Below are positions 1 to 9,530 of a DNA stretch of 64,000 nt, in pieces (position 1 is the stretch's first letter; each line of letters starts with the position of its first letter). The notes beneath the pieces were generated by a model. It saw only the letters and a program-made list of their open reading frames with translations, did no database searches and was not told the origin of the DNA. The stretch spans positions 10,491,177-10,555,176 of the forward strand of contig JAHLJT010009355.1 of NCBI GenBank assembly GCA_031308135.1, read 5' to 3'. This DNA comes from Acheta domesticus (lineage: Eukaryota > Arthropoda > Insecta > Orthoptera > Gryllidae). The translations under genes and the position numbers were made by a program.

Positions 1-140
1 GTTTTTCGCCGGTTCGAGCGGCGGCCGATAGGGCGCAGTGGTGCGGGCAATTAGCCCGGAAGCCGCCGTCACGTGACCGGCGTGCGCGCCCTCCCGCGAG
101 GATTAGCCGCTCACGTGCGTCCGGAGCACCCGCTCACATA
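1..140. other. GC-rich flank of minisatellite
   Basis: Moderately CpG-rich unique-looking sequence leading into the 9-bp array. No ORF or RNA gene is supported. Confidence 0.4.
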
Positions 141-735
141 GTGGGCGGGAGGCGAGAGGGGCGAGACGAGCGAGACGGGCGAGAAGAGCAAGAGAAGAGC
201 GAGAGGGGCGAGAGGGGCGAGAGGCGCGAGAGACGCGAGAGGGGCGAGAGGCGCGAGAGGGGCGAGAGGGGCGAGAGGGGCGAGAGGGGCGAGAGGGGCG
301 AGAGGGGCGAGAGGGGCGAGAGGGGCGAGAGAGGCGAGAGGGGCGAGAGGGGCGAGAGGGGCGAGAGGGGCGAGAGGGGCGAGAGGGGCGAGAGGGGCGA
401 GAGGGGCGAGAGGGGCGAGAGGGGCGAGAGGGCGAGAGGGGCGAGAGGGGCGAGAGGGGCGAGAGGGGCGAGAGGGGCGAGAGAGGCGAGAGGGGCGAGA
501 GGGGCGAGAGGGGCGAGAGGGGCGAGAGGGGCGAGAGGGGCGAGAGGGGCGAGAGGGGCGAGAGGGGCGAGAGGGGCGAGAGGGGCGAGAGGGGCGAGAG
601 GGGCGAGAGGGGCGAGAGGGGCGAGAGGGGCGAGAGGGGCGAGAGGAGCGTGAGTGGCGAGAGGGGCGAGTGGAGCGAGAGGGGCGAGAGGGGCGAGAGG
701 GGCGAAAGGGCGAGAGGGGCGAGAGGAGCGGGAGG
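141..735. repeat. 9-bp minisatellite (GAGAGGGGC)n
   Basis: Roughly 65 near-perfect tandem copies of GAGAGGGGC, with sporadic variants (GAGAGGCGC, GAGAGAGGC, one 8-bp unit near 430). The 9-bp period is a multiple of three, so every frame stays open and gives artefactual ORFs rich in Glu-Arg-Gly, Ala-Arg-Gly or, on the minus strand, Arg-Pro-Ser and Ala-Pro-Leu. These are not genes. The array decays at its 3' edge (650-735). Confidence 0.95.
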
Positions 736-2628
736 TGAGGCGACTGCAGGCTATTTGTGCTGTGTGCATCAATAGACATGCCCCGTGTTGGGGGCAATCG
801 CCCGGCTTTCGGGGAGGTCAAATCAAAACCTCTAACCCAGTGAGGTCAAGGTGGATGCCACCAGAGGGAGTCCGTGGCACGGGTAGCATGACAAATCACC
901 CCTCCTCGCGAGGGGATCAACTGATCACCTCCCCATAAGAGAACAGAAGATAGTCGAAATTGCCCTGAACGCTTTTACGCTTCCATTAAATAAGATTCGG
1001 TCCATGAGATACAATTAAAACTTCCATGAGATACGATTTTCCGTGAAATACGATTCGGTGGGATTTAGATAAATAAATTTAAGAACGTTTGTTGTTATTT
1101 TTATTTATACTTTCACTTTTATTTTTCCGTGAATATCCTTTTTTTTTTACACGAGATTCCCCCAAGTTGAAAAACGGCCCGGTTACTACTGATATTTTCC
1201 TTTTTCGACCCTAGTTGCGCTGAAATGCTCGTAGCATGCCACTGCCAACAGTAGGAGACCTTGACGTCACTGCTCTAACTCGTTGGGGCTGGTAATACTC
1301 TGGCAGCCGCTTGAATTTGGTCGAGGCAATTTGCATTCAATGTTTGCCATAGCATCCCACTTCAGAAACTCCAACCATACGATGGTATTGTTGGGCGTAG
1401 CTATACTTAGCGTGCGACGAAATTTCTCAGCAGTAGACTGGAATATAAGACACCTCGGACTAGGAAACTTCATTAACTTTCATGAAAGGAATTGAGTTCT
1501 TTGCGGAGTAATAGGACACCTGAGTGCTCTTCCACAATAAAGTGGACAGATAAGTCTGACCTTCTTCCAAGAATCGCTTCGTTTCTGCCCAGCTTTTCGT
1601 CGTTTTGTTTCCTAACCATGTTGCGTCCTGAAATATACAATATTCTTTCCAGCCGCACATGTCGCGTTCTCAAGATCATCACGAACAATGAAATTGAGAA
1701 TCACAGAATCACTGCAAATTTCGAGATGAAGAGGAGCGTACATTATGTAGCTGTAAGTGCGATTAAACGATATTACTTGAATTTGTACTTTACATTTTCT
1801 ATATTATTTATATCATTGTTCTTGTAAGAAATTATTGAGTTTTCTAATGTGATTTAGCAAAGCTGCATCACACAGTCTACAAAATTTACAACTAATATAT
1901 TACAATCAATTACGATTAATTAAAACAATAGTTAAATTACAAAAGCGAAGGAACTACTACACATCTTACTTGACTGGCACCAATGAACATTGGTAAATGT
2001 TGGTATAATTTAGAGAGTTTTTAGTTAAAGATTCATTTTGAATGTTCTTCTGCCTATTTATGCGTCATGTGTGTATTTGCCCTTCAACGTTGTAATTTAA
2101 GGACCCAGACCTGAAAATTAATTTAACTGGCAGAGATTATAATTCATTTTTAACCATCCGAATCCGTTAAGAAAGACATCTTTTTTGTTTTTGTCGTACC
2201 CATATTTTCAAATATTATACATTGAAAAAATATTTCTGTATTGTTTACGTATCCTAAAGAATTGCAATGCGATAGGATATGGCCAAATTGTTTATTGATT
2301 TCTTGAACTAAATTTCCACGTTTACATCATTCATCGTAGCATACTTGAACATTAAACGGACGTTATATTGCAGTGACAAGCTCTTTTTTCTGAAAGTCGA
2401 AGTTTGGGCTGAATTGTAGAGAAAATTTGTCAAGTGAAGAAGCTAGCTTTAAAAAGTGAAGGGAAAAAAAACAAGAATACAAACAGTTTGTAATGCAAAG
2501 GGACTGTGCCCCTTCATAATCCCTCTTCCTCTACTTTTGCACGTTCACCCAATGTATCGCAGGGCTGGCGTGAAAGCAAATGCGAGGCATGCTGGGCAAA
2601 GGCTGGCTGGGCGTGTAGAATGAAGACA
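736..2628. other. no gene recognised
   Basis: The first 200 bases are GC-moderate and look repeat-derived, with several short inverted pairs such as CCTCGCGAGG. The rest is AT-rich. Positions 1250-1760 have higher complexity and open frames of 66-111 codons on both strands, but no protein family could be recognised and no convincing splice signals frame them. Confidence 0.4.
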
Positions 2629-3206
2629 CACTAAGTGATCAAAAGTATCCGGACACGTGACTGAAAACGACTTACCAGTTCGTGGCGCCCTCCACCGGTA
2701 ATTCTGCAATTCAGTAGGGTGTTGGCCCACCCTTAGCTTAGATGACAGCTTCCGCTCTCGCAGGCATAATTTCAATCAGGTGCTGGAAGTTTTCTTGGGG
2801 AATGGCAGCCCATTCTTCACGGAGTGATGCACTGAGGAGAGGTATCGATGTACGTCAGTGAGGGCTGGCACGAAGTCGGCGTTCCAAAACATCCCAAAGG
2901 TGTTCGATAGGATTCAAGTCAACACTCTGTGCAGGCCGGTCCATTACAGGGATGTTATTGTCGTGTAACCACTCCGCCACAGGCCGTGCAGTATGAACAG
3001 GTGCTCGATCGTGTAGCAAGATACAAGCACCATCCTCGAATTGCTCTTCAACAGTGGGAAGCAAGAAGGTGTTTAAAACACCAACGTAGGCCTGTGCCGT
3101 GATAGTGCCACGCAAAACAACAAGGGGTGCAAGCCCCCTCCATGAAAAACACGACCACACCATAACACCACCGTCTCCTTGTCCGCATACTTTTGATCAC
3201 ATAGTG
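2629..3206 (-). mobile_element. Tc1-like DNA transposon, internally deleted (578 bp)
   Basis: The ends are imperfect inverted repeats of about 28 bp: CACTAAGTGATCAAAAGTAT at 2629 and the complement of ATACTTTTGATCACATAGTG ending at 3206. The dinucleotide TA follows the right end and CA precedes the left, so one copy of the TA target duplication is mutated. The interior encodes the C-terminal part of a Tc1 transposase on the minus strand (separate entry). The N-terminal DNA-binding domain and the first catalytic Asp are gone, so the copy cannot be autonomous. Confidence 0.88.
2700..3163 (-). pseudogene. Tc1-family transposase, C-terminal relic with frameshift
   Basis: Tc1 transposases are DDE/D enzymes that cut and paste the element at TA sites. 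The minus-strand frame from 3163 to 2855 keeps the family's hallmark blocks: a Trp-Ser-Cys-Phe segment near its start, HDRAPVHTA (normally HDNAPVHTA, holding the second catalytic Asp; the Asn is replaced by Arg), then DLNPIEHLWDVLERRLRA, which holds the final acidic catalytic residue. After ERRLRA the frame is lost near 2855. The family sequence resumes in another frame with REEWAAIPQENFQHLIE, then meets stop codons at about 2750. The N-terminal half is absent. It is a decayed, non-autonomous copy; only the exact breakpoints are uncertain. Confidence 0.88.
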
Positions 3207-3584
3207 TAGGTATTCAGAACTGAAAACAAGCTGTGCAACAGGGTTCGATGTGGAGTGCGGAGAGCAAGACGGGCAGTGCAGGTGAAAGGGGGCAAATTGC
3301 AACGAGAAGTCGGCACTCGGCTGCGAGGCTGTTGCCCTCGCCAGTGGACCGACAGCAGGGACACGTTAGAATTCGCTAAATTTAAATTTACCTTCTGGCA
3401 AATCACAATTTTATTTTTGAATGTAGATAAGAGTTAAGTTTTTCGTCTTTAATTTGTTGCGAAATGATATCAATGTTTGCTGATTTGCCTTTAGCTTTCA
3501 CTATACAAAGAATGAAAGGCTGCGAAAACTCACTAGTAGAATTGCCATTGAATTTACGATATCTGACCGGAAAGACTTCGAGTT
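3207..3584. other. no gene seen
   Basis: A short GC-richer part (3230-3360) is followed by AT-rich sequence. Nothing recognisable. Confidence 0.4.
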
Positions 3585-3725
3585 TTGATTGTGAGGGATT
3601 TTCGACACAAACTAGATAGCTAGATTGAATTCAACCCCTGTCTGGAGGAGAATTCTAGTATCCAGCTGTTCTTGCTGGTAGTTTTGTGTGGTTTGTCCGA
3701 TCAATATTAGGCGAATGTAGGCTCC
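3585..3725 (+). repeat. SINE family A, 5' domain fragment
   Basis: It matches the 5' part of the family seen at 41215 and 49730: TTTTCGACAC, TTGAATTCA, GGAGAATTCTAG, a CAGCTG block, then a degenerate ATCAATATTAGGCGAAT segment. The tRNA-like promoter box is eroded. It is truncated at the 3' side and lies just upstream of an opposite-strand copy of the same family. Confidence 0.6.
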
Positions 3726-3889
3726 CTCCTTTGTCAGTTAAAGAGGATGAGAAAGGCAGGATAAAATCATAGGGAGAGAATGGGATGCGGATAATAAGAG
3801 AATGTGGTACCATAGAATATGACGGAATGAGGAGGATGTTGAGAGAATGAGCTATTATGCAGACCGAAGAACAAGCGAAGATTTTTTTT

Positions 3890-4080
3890 GTATCCGGAGC
3901 AGGTGGCCTTTCTCCTCCGTAAGAATATGAAATTCGTCGCCGATTTATACGACGGCTTGCAGGGTTTTCCGCTGCAGGTACCGCCAACGGGACACCGCCA
4001 CAGAGAAACTATGTTTCCAACTGGTCTCCTGATATGTGTGGTAGTGTTTGAGTAGTACCTTTGAGTGTGCATATGTGTGT

Positions 4081-4120
<40 letters not shown>

Positions 4121-4412
4121 ATGCACGTGAAAGTGGAGAAGAAATAATAAGGATGAGGAAAAATTGCATAAGGTCCGTGCTCATTAGTTACGGTACTTCT
4201 CCATCATTCGCTTCGTATTGATTAAAGAAAACATAACGGCACTGATCAGAGAGCAGCCGGCCGTTGGAATTTTTCTCCAGACAGCGGCTGATATCCCCCG
4301 AACTGTTGTGTATAATGTCGAAACTCCGCAGGTCGTGAACCCCAGGCCCTCCCGGTAACAGTGGCTGTGGTGGTAACAGTGAGCCTAATGAGCTGGTCCA
4401 AACGAGGAGGGC
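3890..4412 (-). repeat. SINE family A, near full-length minus-strand copy
   Basis: Read on the minus strand from 4412 it gives, in order: a decayed B-box region, TTTCGACATT, GGCCGGCTGCTCT, GAAGTACCGTAAC, a pyrimidine/CA spacer expanded to a (CA)n run, CACTACCACACAT, CAGGAGACCAGTTGG, GGCGGTGTCCCGTTGGCGG, and the 3' block ending near 3890. The order matches the copies at 41215-41720 and 54085-54500. This makes the family a composite of more than 500 bp with a variable middle spacer. Confidence 0.7.
4073..4119. repeat. (GT)n microsatellite
   Basis: Near-perfect GT run with one TATG interruption. It sits in the variable spacer of the surrounding minus-strand SINE. Confidence 0.95.
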
Positions 4413-4415
4413 GGC

Positions 4416-4715
4416 CACGGTGTAAGATATACAGGTGTGTTCCCTCCCAGTCTAAAACTGAGGCTTATGTGGGGCTAATTCTTTCAGTTCTCACATATAA
4501 GCGCTGCGACCTTGGGTCTCATTTGGCAAGGTCGTGATTGGTCGTGATCCATTCGACAGCTCTGTGGCCAGCTGATTTCTAATTTCAAGTCAGTGATTTT
4601 TCGTTTCGCGGTGGAATTGGTTAAGTCTAGAACGAATAGTTACGAAAATGGCTAGGAAATGTTTTGTAAAACTGTGTAATAGCCACTCATCTTCAGATGT
4701 ATATCTTACACCGTG
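4416..4715. mobile_element. small TIR element (300 bp) with possible THAP-start ORF
   Basis: An 18-bp perfect inverted repeat, CACGGTGTAAGATATACA at 4416 and its complement ending at 4715, bounds the segment. A second, diverged complement lies at 4795-4833 with matching outer bases (GGGCGGCC), so the original element may have ended there. No clean target duplication is visible. The superfamily is uncertain. Confidence 0.6.
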
Positions 4716-4716
4716 A
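4648..4716 (+). pseudogene. 22-codon ORF resembling the start of a THAP zinc finger
   Basis: ATG at 4648 reads MARKCFVKLCNSHSSSDVYL and stops at 4714-4716 inside the right inverted repeat. THAP domains, found at the N-terminus of P-element-type transposases, start with Met, a few residues, Cys-x(2-4)-Cys and a polar run. The spacing here is Cys-x4-Cys. The rest of the domain (His, Trp, the second Cys) is missing, so this would be a deletion derivative whose coding sequence now runs into the terminal repeat. The similarity is short and could be chance. Confidence 0.3.
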
Positions 4717-5604
4717 CCCAAACCGATCGTGTGGAGAAGCGAGGAACTAGCCTCAAACTGACTTCAGAAAATTCGCCCCAAAGGCGGCTAGTTAACACTC
4801 CTATACATCTTCCACCGTGAGGGCGGCCCAGGTCCTCCCCCGCGAGGCCACGAGGGCGCCCTAGGGCCGTGAGCGAGGGCCTCGGGAGTTGGCGCGCTCC
4901 AGATGGATCGGAGCTCCCTCCCTCCCTCCCGCGTCCGCCCTCTCGCTCGCTGGCGTAGGGAAGGAGCCTCTCCAAGTTATAGAGAAGTGCGCCCAAATGA
5001 AATTAAGGCGGGTTTGAAGGGCTCCGCGAGGGAAGGTGGAGCGCCCTTGCAAGGGCTGCGAGCCGCCGCCTCCGCCGCCGCCGCCCTCGCCTGTTCATTT
5101 GCACTTTGCGCTTCTAGTTTAATCTAGCTGTGATACTAATTTTTTTGGCCTTCCTTCCCTCGTCGTAAAATTTCTCTCTAGGGAATATAACTTTCGTCGT
5201 ATTTGATTAGAATACGGAAAGTTTCGCCTCGTGTGCTGTTTTGGAGGGCCTGCACGTTGGGCCTGTAGGTTGCTTTGTCCTTTTCTTTTTTCTTTGTTTT
5301 CTTTTTGGCGATTTTGGGCCTGCTCGAACGCCTTATATCCCCGGTTGCTTCCCGCGCTGAGTTTGCACATCTGATTTGTATGCTTGCATGTAAATTTGTG
5401 TCTGCAATACTAGTAGGACAGAATTTTCTCTAAGTTAAAAATTCGAAGATAGCAAGTCACCGATGAAAATATTACGTCAAAAGTAACACGCTGCGTTGCC
5501 TGTTAAAAGGTAGGTCCATTTAAACATTTGTTTAATAGATCAAGGAAAGCTGAAAAACAAGCGAAATGGGAGGTCCTCGACCCCCAAACTCTTTACAATT
5601 GTTA
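4716..5604. other. CpG-moderate segment and AT-rich flank, no gene seen
   Basis: Positions 4800-5100 are GC- and CpG-rich and contain a GCCGCC run near 5066. The rest is AT-rich. No supported coding exon. Confidence 0.4.
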
Positions 5605-5759
5605 CTACAGGCATATGCCGAGGTCGCTAAGGCTGAAGGGGCCGTAGCTGCTGCGGCTGGAAGGACGCGGATTCGAATCCCGCCTCGGGTATGGATGTTT
5701 GTATTGTCCTTACGTTTTCTCCCTACAGTTAAAAAAATCACATTGGTCGCTATATGACC
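5605..5759 (+). repeat. SINE family B (tRNA-derived), partial
   Basis: A tRNA-like head (GAGGTCGCTAAGGCTG as degenerate A box, GGATTCGAATCCCGCC as B box) is followed by TCGGGTATGGATGTTTGTA and the tail remnant TTGGTCGCTATATGACC. The body between head and tail is shortened relative to the copy at 8543. The length and the continuing body argue against a functional tRNA gene. Confidence 0.75.
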
Positions 5760-6420
5760 ATGTTGCTGAAAAGCGATTTTCAAAATATCCAAATTGGATT
5801 CTCAATGACAAAATTTGTAGGTTTTTTTTAATATTACAAATTAACTACAAAATGAATTGCTATCACAGATTTGAGTAGTCGGTATTTATTTATGACATAA
5901 AAATACATTCGTTCCTCTCGGCAGGAGGAAAAACTTGACAGGTCTAGAGCCTACGTTTGATTTCCTAAATTCTCATTCCTACGCAATGCTTTTCCCGACA
6001 TACTTAACATGTTTTTCTGAGAGAAGAGGACATAGATGAGCGATTAAAAAACTATTCTCTTTTGAAGAGATACATTTTCCTTATTACTATCTTCGCTAGT
6101 GGTACGCGTGTGATTTTGTGTCAAAATCATTAGATAAAGAAGAGTTATAAATATTTATATTTTAAACCATAATTCAAATAGTTTGGAGCCAAAATTTACT
6201 ACATTATATAAAACGTTTTTCTCAAAACTCTTCTACTCTTTTATTGATAGTATTTATTTAAAAGGCGTAAAATATAATTTGAGTGAATTTTTCCTCCCTG
6301 TTTTGATGAGTTTTTTCTCATTTACAAATATTTTTTACTGACTTGTTTAACAACTCGATATTATGATTTTGATACAAGAATCTGAGGTGCAATTTGTGCG
6401 TCTACATTAAATCCATCTCG
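5760..6420. other. AT-rich, nothing recognised
   Basis: Very AT-rich sequence without ORFs, inverted repeats or recognisable repeat ends. Confidence 0.4.
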
Positions 6421-6439
6421 AAGTGAGGTGTTGTCGCTG

Positions 6440-7060
6440 GGAGGTGAATCTTTGAAGCCGCCGGCCGGCTGCGTTGGAGACGGAGCGCCAGGCGAGGCGA
6501 GGCGGGGGCGCCACAGTCCCGCAACCGGCGGTGCATTGAAAGCGCGCCGCGTAACGTTCGGTAAGTGCGCACAAAGAAGAGCCGGCGGAGAGGGGGCGGC
6601 GGGGGCGTGGGGGAGCAGGGGCGTGGGGGAGTGGGGGCGTGGGGGAGCGGGGCCGGGGGCGTGGGGGAGCGGGGGCGGGGCGGCAGCGGGGCCGCGGGGA
6701 TGCGGGATCGCGAGTGCGCGGGGCCGCGGGGGCGGGCGGGGCGCGGCGGAAGGGGGAGCGCGGAGGCGAGGGGGGGGCACGGGGACGCGAGGGCGACGAG
6801 ACAGCAGCGAGTCACGGAAAGCGGAGCTCGTTGCAAAATTCAATTTGCCCTACCTTTGGAGCCGCTCCACATTTAATCCTACTTAATCAAATCAGACTCC
6901 AGTCGACTTTTGTTTCGATAGCAAACTACTATCGCTGCAGCGGCGTCCGCGTGCGTCCCTTTGTGCGGGCGGCGCCGCACGGACAAAGGCGCGGGCGGGG
7001 CGGGGCGGGGCGGGGCAAGGGGACACCTGCACCTCGCGCTGCACGCCGCTAGCGCCGGCT
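6440..7060. promoter_or_regulatory. CpG-rich island with G-rich repeats
   Basis: Dense CpG and runs such as GGGGGCGTGGGGGAGC (6590-6680) and GGGGCGGGGCGGGG (6990-7015). Overlapping ORFs of 100-160 codons on both strands are compositional. The G-runs could form G-quadruplexes on the plus strand. It may be promoter-like, but no TATA, initiator or linked exon could be identified. Confidence 0.4.
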
Positions 7061-7074
7061 GAGCGGGCTCACAG

Positions 7075-7440
7075 CCAGCGGGGCCGTTACCTCTGCAGCC
7101 GGAAGGTCGTAGGTTTGAGACCCGACAGTGGCTGATTTTCCACACTAGGTATACAGCTGGGTCTATGGTCCGATTAAAAGAAGTTGGTGATTGGCAGTTG
7201 CGATTGGAAAGGAGCGACCTTGATAGTTTCCGTACCGCTGAGCACGTGTTCCCGGGACACGAAAGTAAGCACTTGAAATAAATACTTATAAAAGAAACCA
7301 AATCGTACTCTCATATTGTATGAAGCTGCAGCTTCAGAGGCACAACTGTCAATCACCGACTTTTTTTAATCGGACCGTAATTCAGCCGCTGTGTACAGGA
7401 GAAATCTAGTGACCGACAGCTCTGATCGATAGATGTCCGT
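7075..7440 (+). repeat. SINE family A, 5' domain split by a MITE
   Basis: The left part, 7075-7165, has the head (GGAAGGTCGTAGGTTTGAGA, a degenerate B box) and ends CAGCTGGGTCTA. The right part, 7378-7440, continues with TAATTCAGCCG, GGAGAAATCTAG and CAGCTCTGATCGATAGA. Intact family members read CAGCTGGGTTGAATTCAG across this junction, so the 212-bp MITE between them is a later insertion. Confidence 0.75.
7166..7377. mobile_element. MITE with 35-bp TIRs and TA duplication, inside a SINE
   Basis: The left end reads TGGTCCGATTAAAAGAAGTT. The right end, complemented, reads CGGTCCGATTAAAAAAAGTC. The match continues through GGTGATTG-CAGTTG with few differences. TA at 7164-7165 and 7378-7379 is the likely target duplication, as expected for a Tc1/mariner-mobilised MITE. 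No coding capacity. Confidence 0.82.
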
Positions 7441-8533
7441 GCTTTTTATTGTATTTATTTTATGTTGTATTCTAAACAAATAGGGCTATTAGCGATCACT
7501 ATTAATTTCCATACCTTTAACAGTTATTATACCATATAACAATCAAAATTATTAAATACAATGTTGTACACCAGAGATACATTTCATAAATTATAACAAA
7601 TACAAATATTAAGTACAATAAATTTTTACAATCATTTAGTTAATTTTATCCAGACATTTGGTACAGGTGCCTGGGTCTGGGTCCGTTGTTTGTCTGAACA
7701 GTACTAGATGCCGAATGCCGGAGTCCTGACGAACGTGATCCGGACCAGGATCATTCCGTTATCTTCCTGGTCCCATCCGCTTCCCTTCCTCACACACACT
7801 TGCATCCCTACAGTATCTTATATGTCGGAGGCTTAGAGCTTGTCCCAGTTGGAGTGGCGCCATTCTGGGGAGATTCCTGGAGGATGGAAATCCCCGCAAA
7901 CCTTCGTGTATATTGTGTAGGTCGAGGGGTGAACGCAGTTCTCACTTTCAAATTTCTCAAGTTATACGTCAATGTTCAATGTTCAAATCGCGGTCTGTTG
8001 TTGCTTCTAGATGTTATTTTGAAGTATCAAAATTGTTAAAGGAATATTGAATTCATTTGTTATGTGGTCACGACGGAAGGCTCTTTTCTATTTTCATCGA
8101 ATTTGACATTCATGAATTTGACATGAATTTGACGAAATCTTGAATTATTGAATCATTAAATATGTTTATTTTCTTTCAAGTTCGCTCTCTTTTAGTGGTA
8201 CCATTGCATGTAATGTTCAGCATTTTCAACGATGTTCTTCATATGTGTGTCGAAAAAGCTCAAGTATCTAATTTAGGAAGCCAAACCGACCATTCAATCT
8301 AAAAGTGACGTGTCATTTAGATGATCCCATCTCGTAACATTGTATATCAAAACACGGTGTCTAAAATTAGAGAATTTTTTACAGTTCACACAGCTACCAC
8401 ATTTCAGTGAAACTGCTGTTGTGGAAAAAACTAAACAAATTTAATTAACAATTTACATTCCTCGGCCATCAAGTCAAAAAAATTACATTTTAGACAAAAT
8501 GCCAGCGATATCGATGAAAATATAAGTTACAAT
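7441..8533. other. AT-rich, no gene seen
   Basis: A 79-codon ORF at 7800-8039 has no recognisable motif. Positions 7660-7920 are of higher complexity and may be an old, unrecognised repeat. Confidence 0.4.
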
Positions 8534-8542
8534 GATACGTCT
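8534..8542. repeat. target-site duplication of SINE B (left)
   Basis: gatacgtct, repeated exactly at 8778-8786 after the A-rich SINE tail. Confidence 0.85.
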
Positions 8543-8777
8543 CGTCGGCCCCGTGGCCAAGATCGCTAAGGCAGTAGTGCCGCAGTGATCTTGGACCGTG
8601 GGGTCGCGGGTTCGTGTCCCGCCTCGGGCATGGTTGTATGTCTTCGTCCTTTCACCCCCTATCATCACCATATCGTTTCATCGTCATACCGTTACGTTAC
8701 ATCCAATAGTGGTCGCTAATGACCTAGTAGTTGATGCGACCTTATATAACAAAAAAAATAATAATAAAAAATAAAAA
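8543..8777 (+). repeat. SINE family B, full-length, with target duplication
   Basis: The head CCCCGTGGCCAAGATCGCTA has the form of a Leu/Ser-type tRNA 5' half (A box GTGGCCAAG...CTAAGG), and CGCGGGTTCGTGTCCCGCC is the B box. The body runs to the tail GTGGTCGCTAATGACCT, TTGATGCGACC and an A-rich (AAT)n end. The direct repeat gatacgtct flanks both sides (8534-8542 and 8778-8786). It is a LINE-mobilised retroposon with an internal Pol III promoter, not a tRNA gene. Confidence 0.9.
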
Positions 8778-8786
8778 GATACGTCT

Positions 8787-9170
8787 TTGCTCGTCCAGTT
8801 TATTCGATTGCCGAAGTGGACTTGCTTCTCGTCCCTTCCGTTGCCTCGTTGCCAGCTTTCTTCTCCCAGCCTGCAACAGAGGAGCCCCCGCCAGCTGCAT
8901 CGTTACACCGCCGCCCTCCGGGGCCGCGCCCGCCGGTGCGACGACGGGACGGGACGGGACGTTGAAATTCCTGCCGGGGCGCCTCCCCGTTTGTCGGGCC
9001 GCCATAAGACGGCGCATGGCCGCCCCCGCTCGTAAACTTTGATGGCGACGCGCGTGAAGAGGCTAACAATGGACGAGCAGCCCTCCCCTCCCCACCCCCA
9101 CCCCCGAGCGGCGGGGCGGGCGGGAGGACCGCCTTCAACGCCCGGGCGCCGACGCAGGGCTGGACGCGGT
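8787..9170. promoter_or_regulatory. CpG island
   Basis: CpG-dense sequence with overlapping but unrelated ORFs on both strands. One GACGG-type run (8943-8962) is a short pentamer repeat. No exon or promoter element could be assigned. Confidence 0.4.
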
Positions 9171-9435
9171 GTGAAATTCCCGGACTTGTCTGCTTCTGGC
9201 AGGCACTCCGTCTGAAGATGCAGAAGCAAACATCTGTGGAAATTTGAATAGAACAAATGGACGTTCTCTAGATTCGATTTTCTTGTTTTTGGAATAGTTG
9301 AGCCAACTGTAACGGTGTAGGCATATTTAGATTAAAATAGTTTTATATTTTTTGGTATACTGATGGTACTTTCCATATCTCTTTCTAGATAATGAGTATT
9401 GATAATGAGTGTTCATTAATATTTTCTGTTTTCAG

Positions 9436-9524
9436 GTTTTGTTGCATGATCGCGTTTCCGGACCAAAATTGATGCAAACTCTCCTGATAAAGAAAAGTGT
9501 CGTGCTAACAAGTAAAACCAATAG
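9436..9524 (+). CDS. candidate 89-nt internal exon (unknown gene)
   Basis: A polypyrimidine-type acceptor (TTTTCTGTTTTCAG, AG at 9434-9435) and a strong donor (AG then GTAAGT at 9525-9530) bracket 89 nt. They are open in the first frame, reading VLLHDRVSGPKLM, then QTLLIKKSVVL, then TSKTN with two bases left over. No family is recognised and no neighbouring exon could be joined to it. The surroundings are AT-rich and intron-like. It could be a real small exon, an lncRNA exon, or a chance pairing of splice sites. Confidence 0.3.
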
Positions 9525-9530
9525 GTAAGT

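Noticed and set aside
111..938. ORFs of 94-236 codons over the 9-bp minisatellite
   Set aside because: Period is a multiple of three and all frames are open. Amino-acid content is only the translated repeat.
8543..8640. Leu/Ser-like tRNA gene
   Set aside because: Head is degenerate, continues into a SINE body with A-rich tail and target duplication, and relatives are dispersed.
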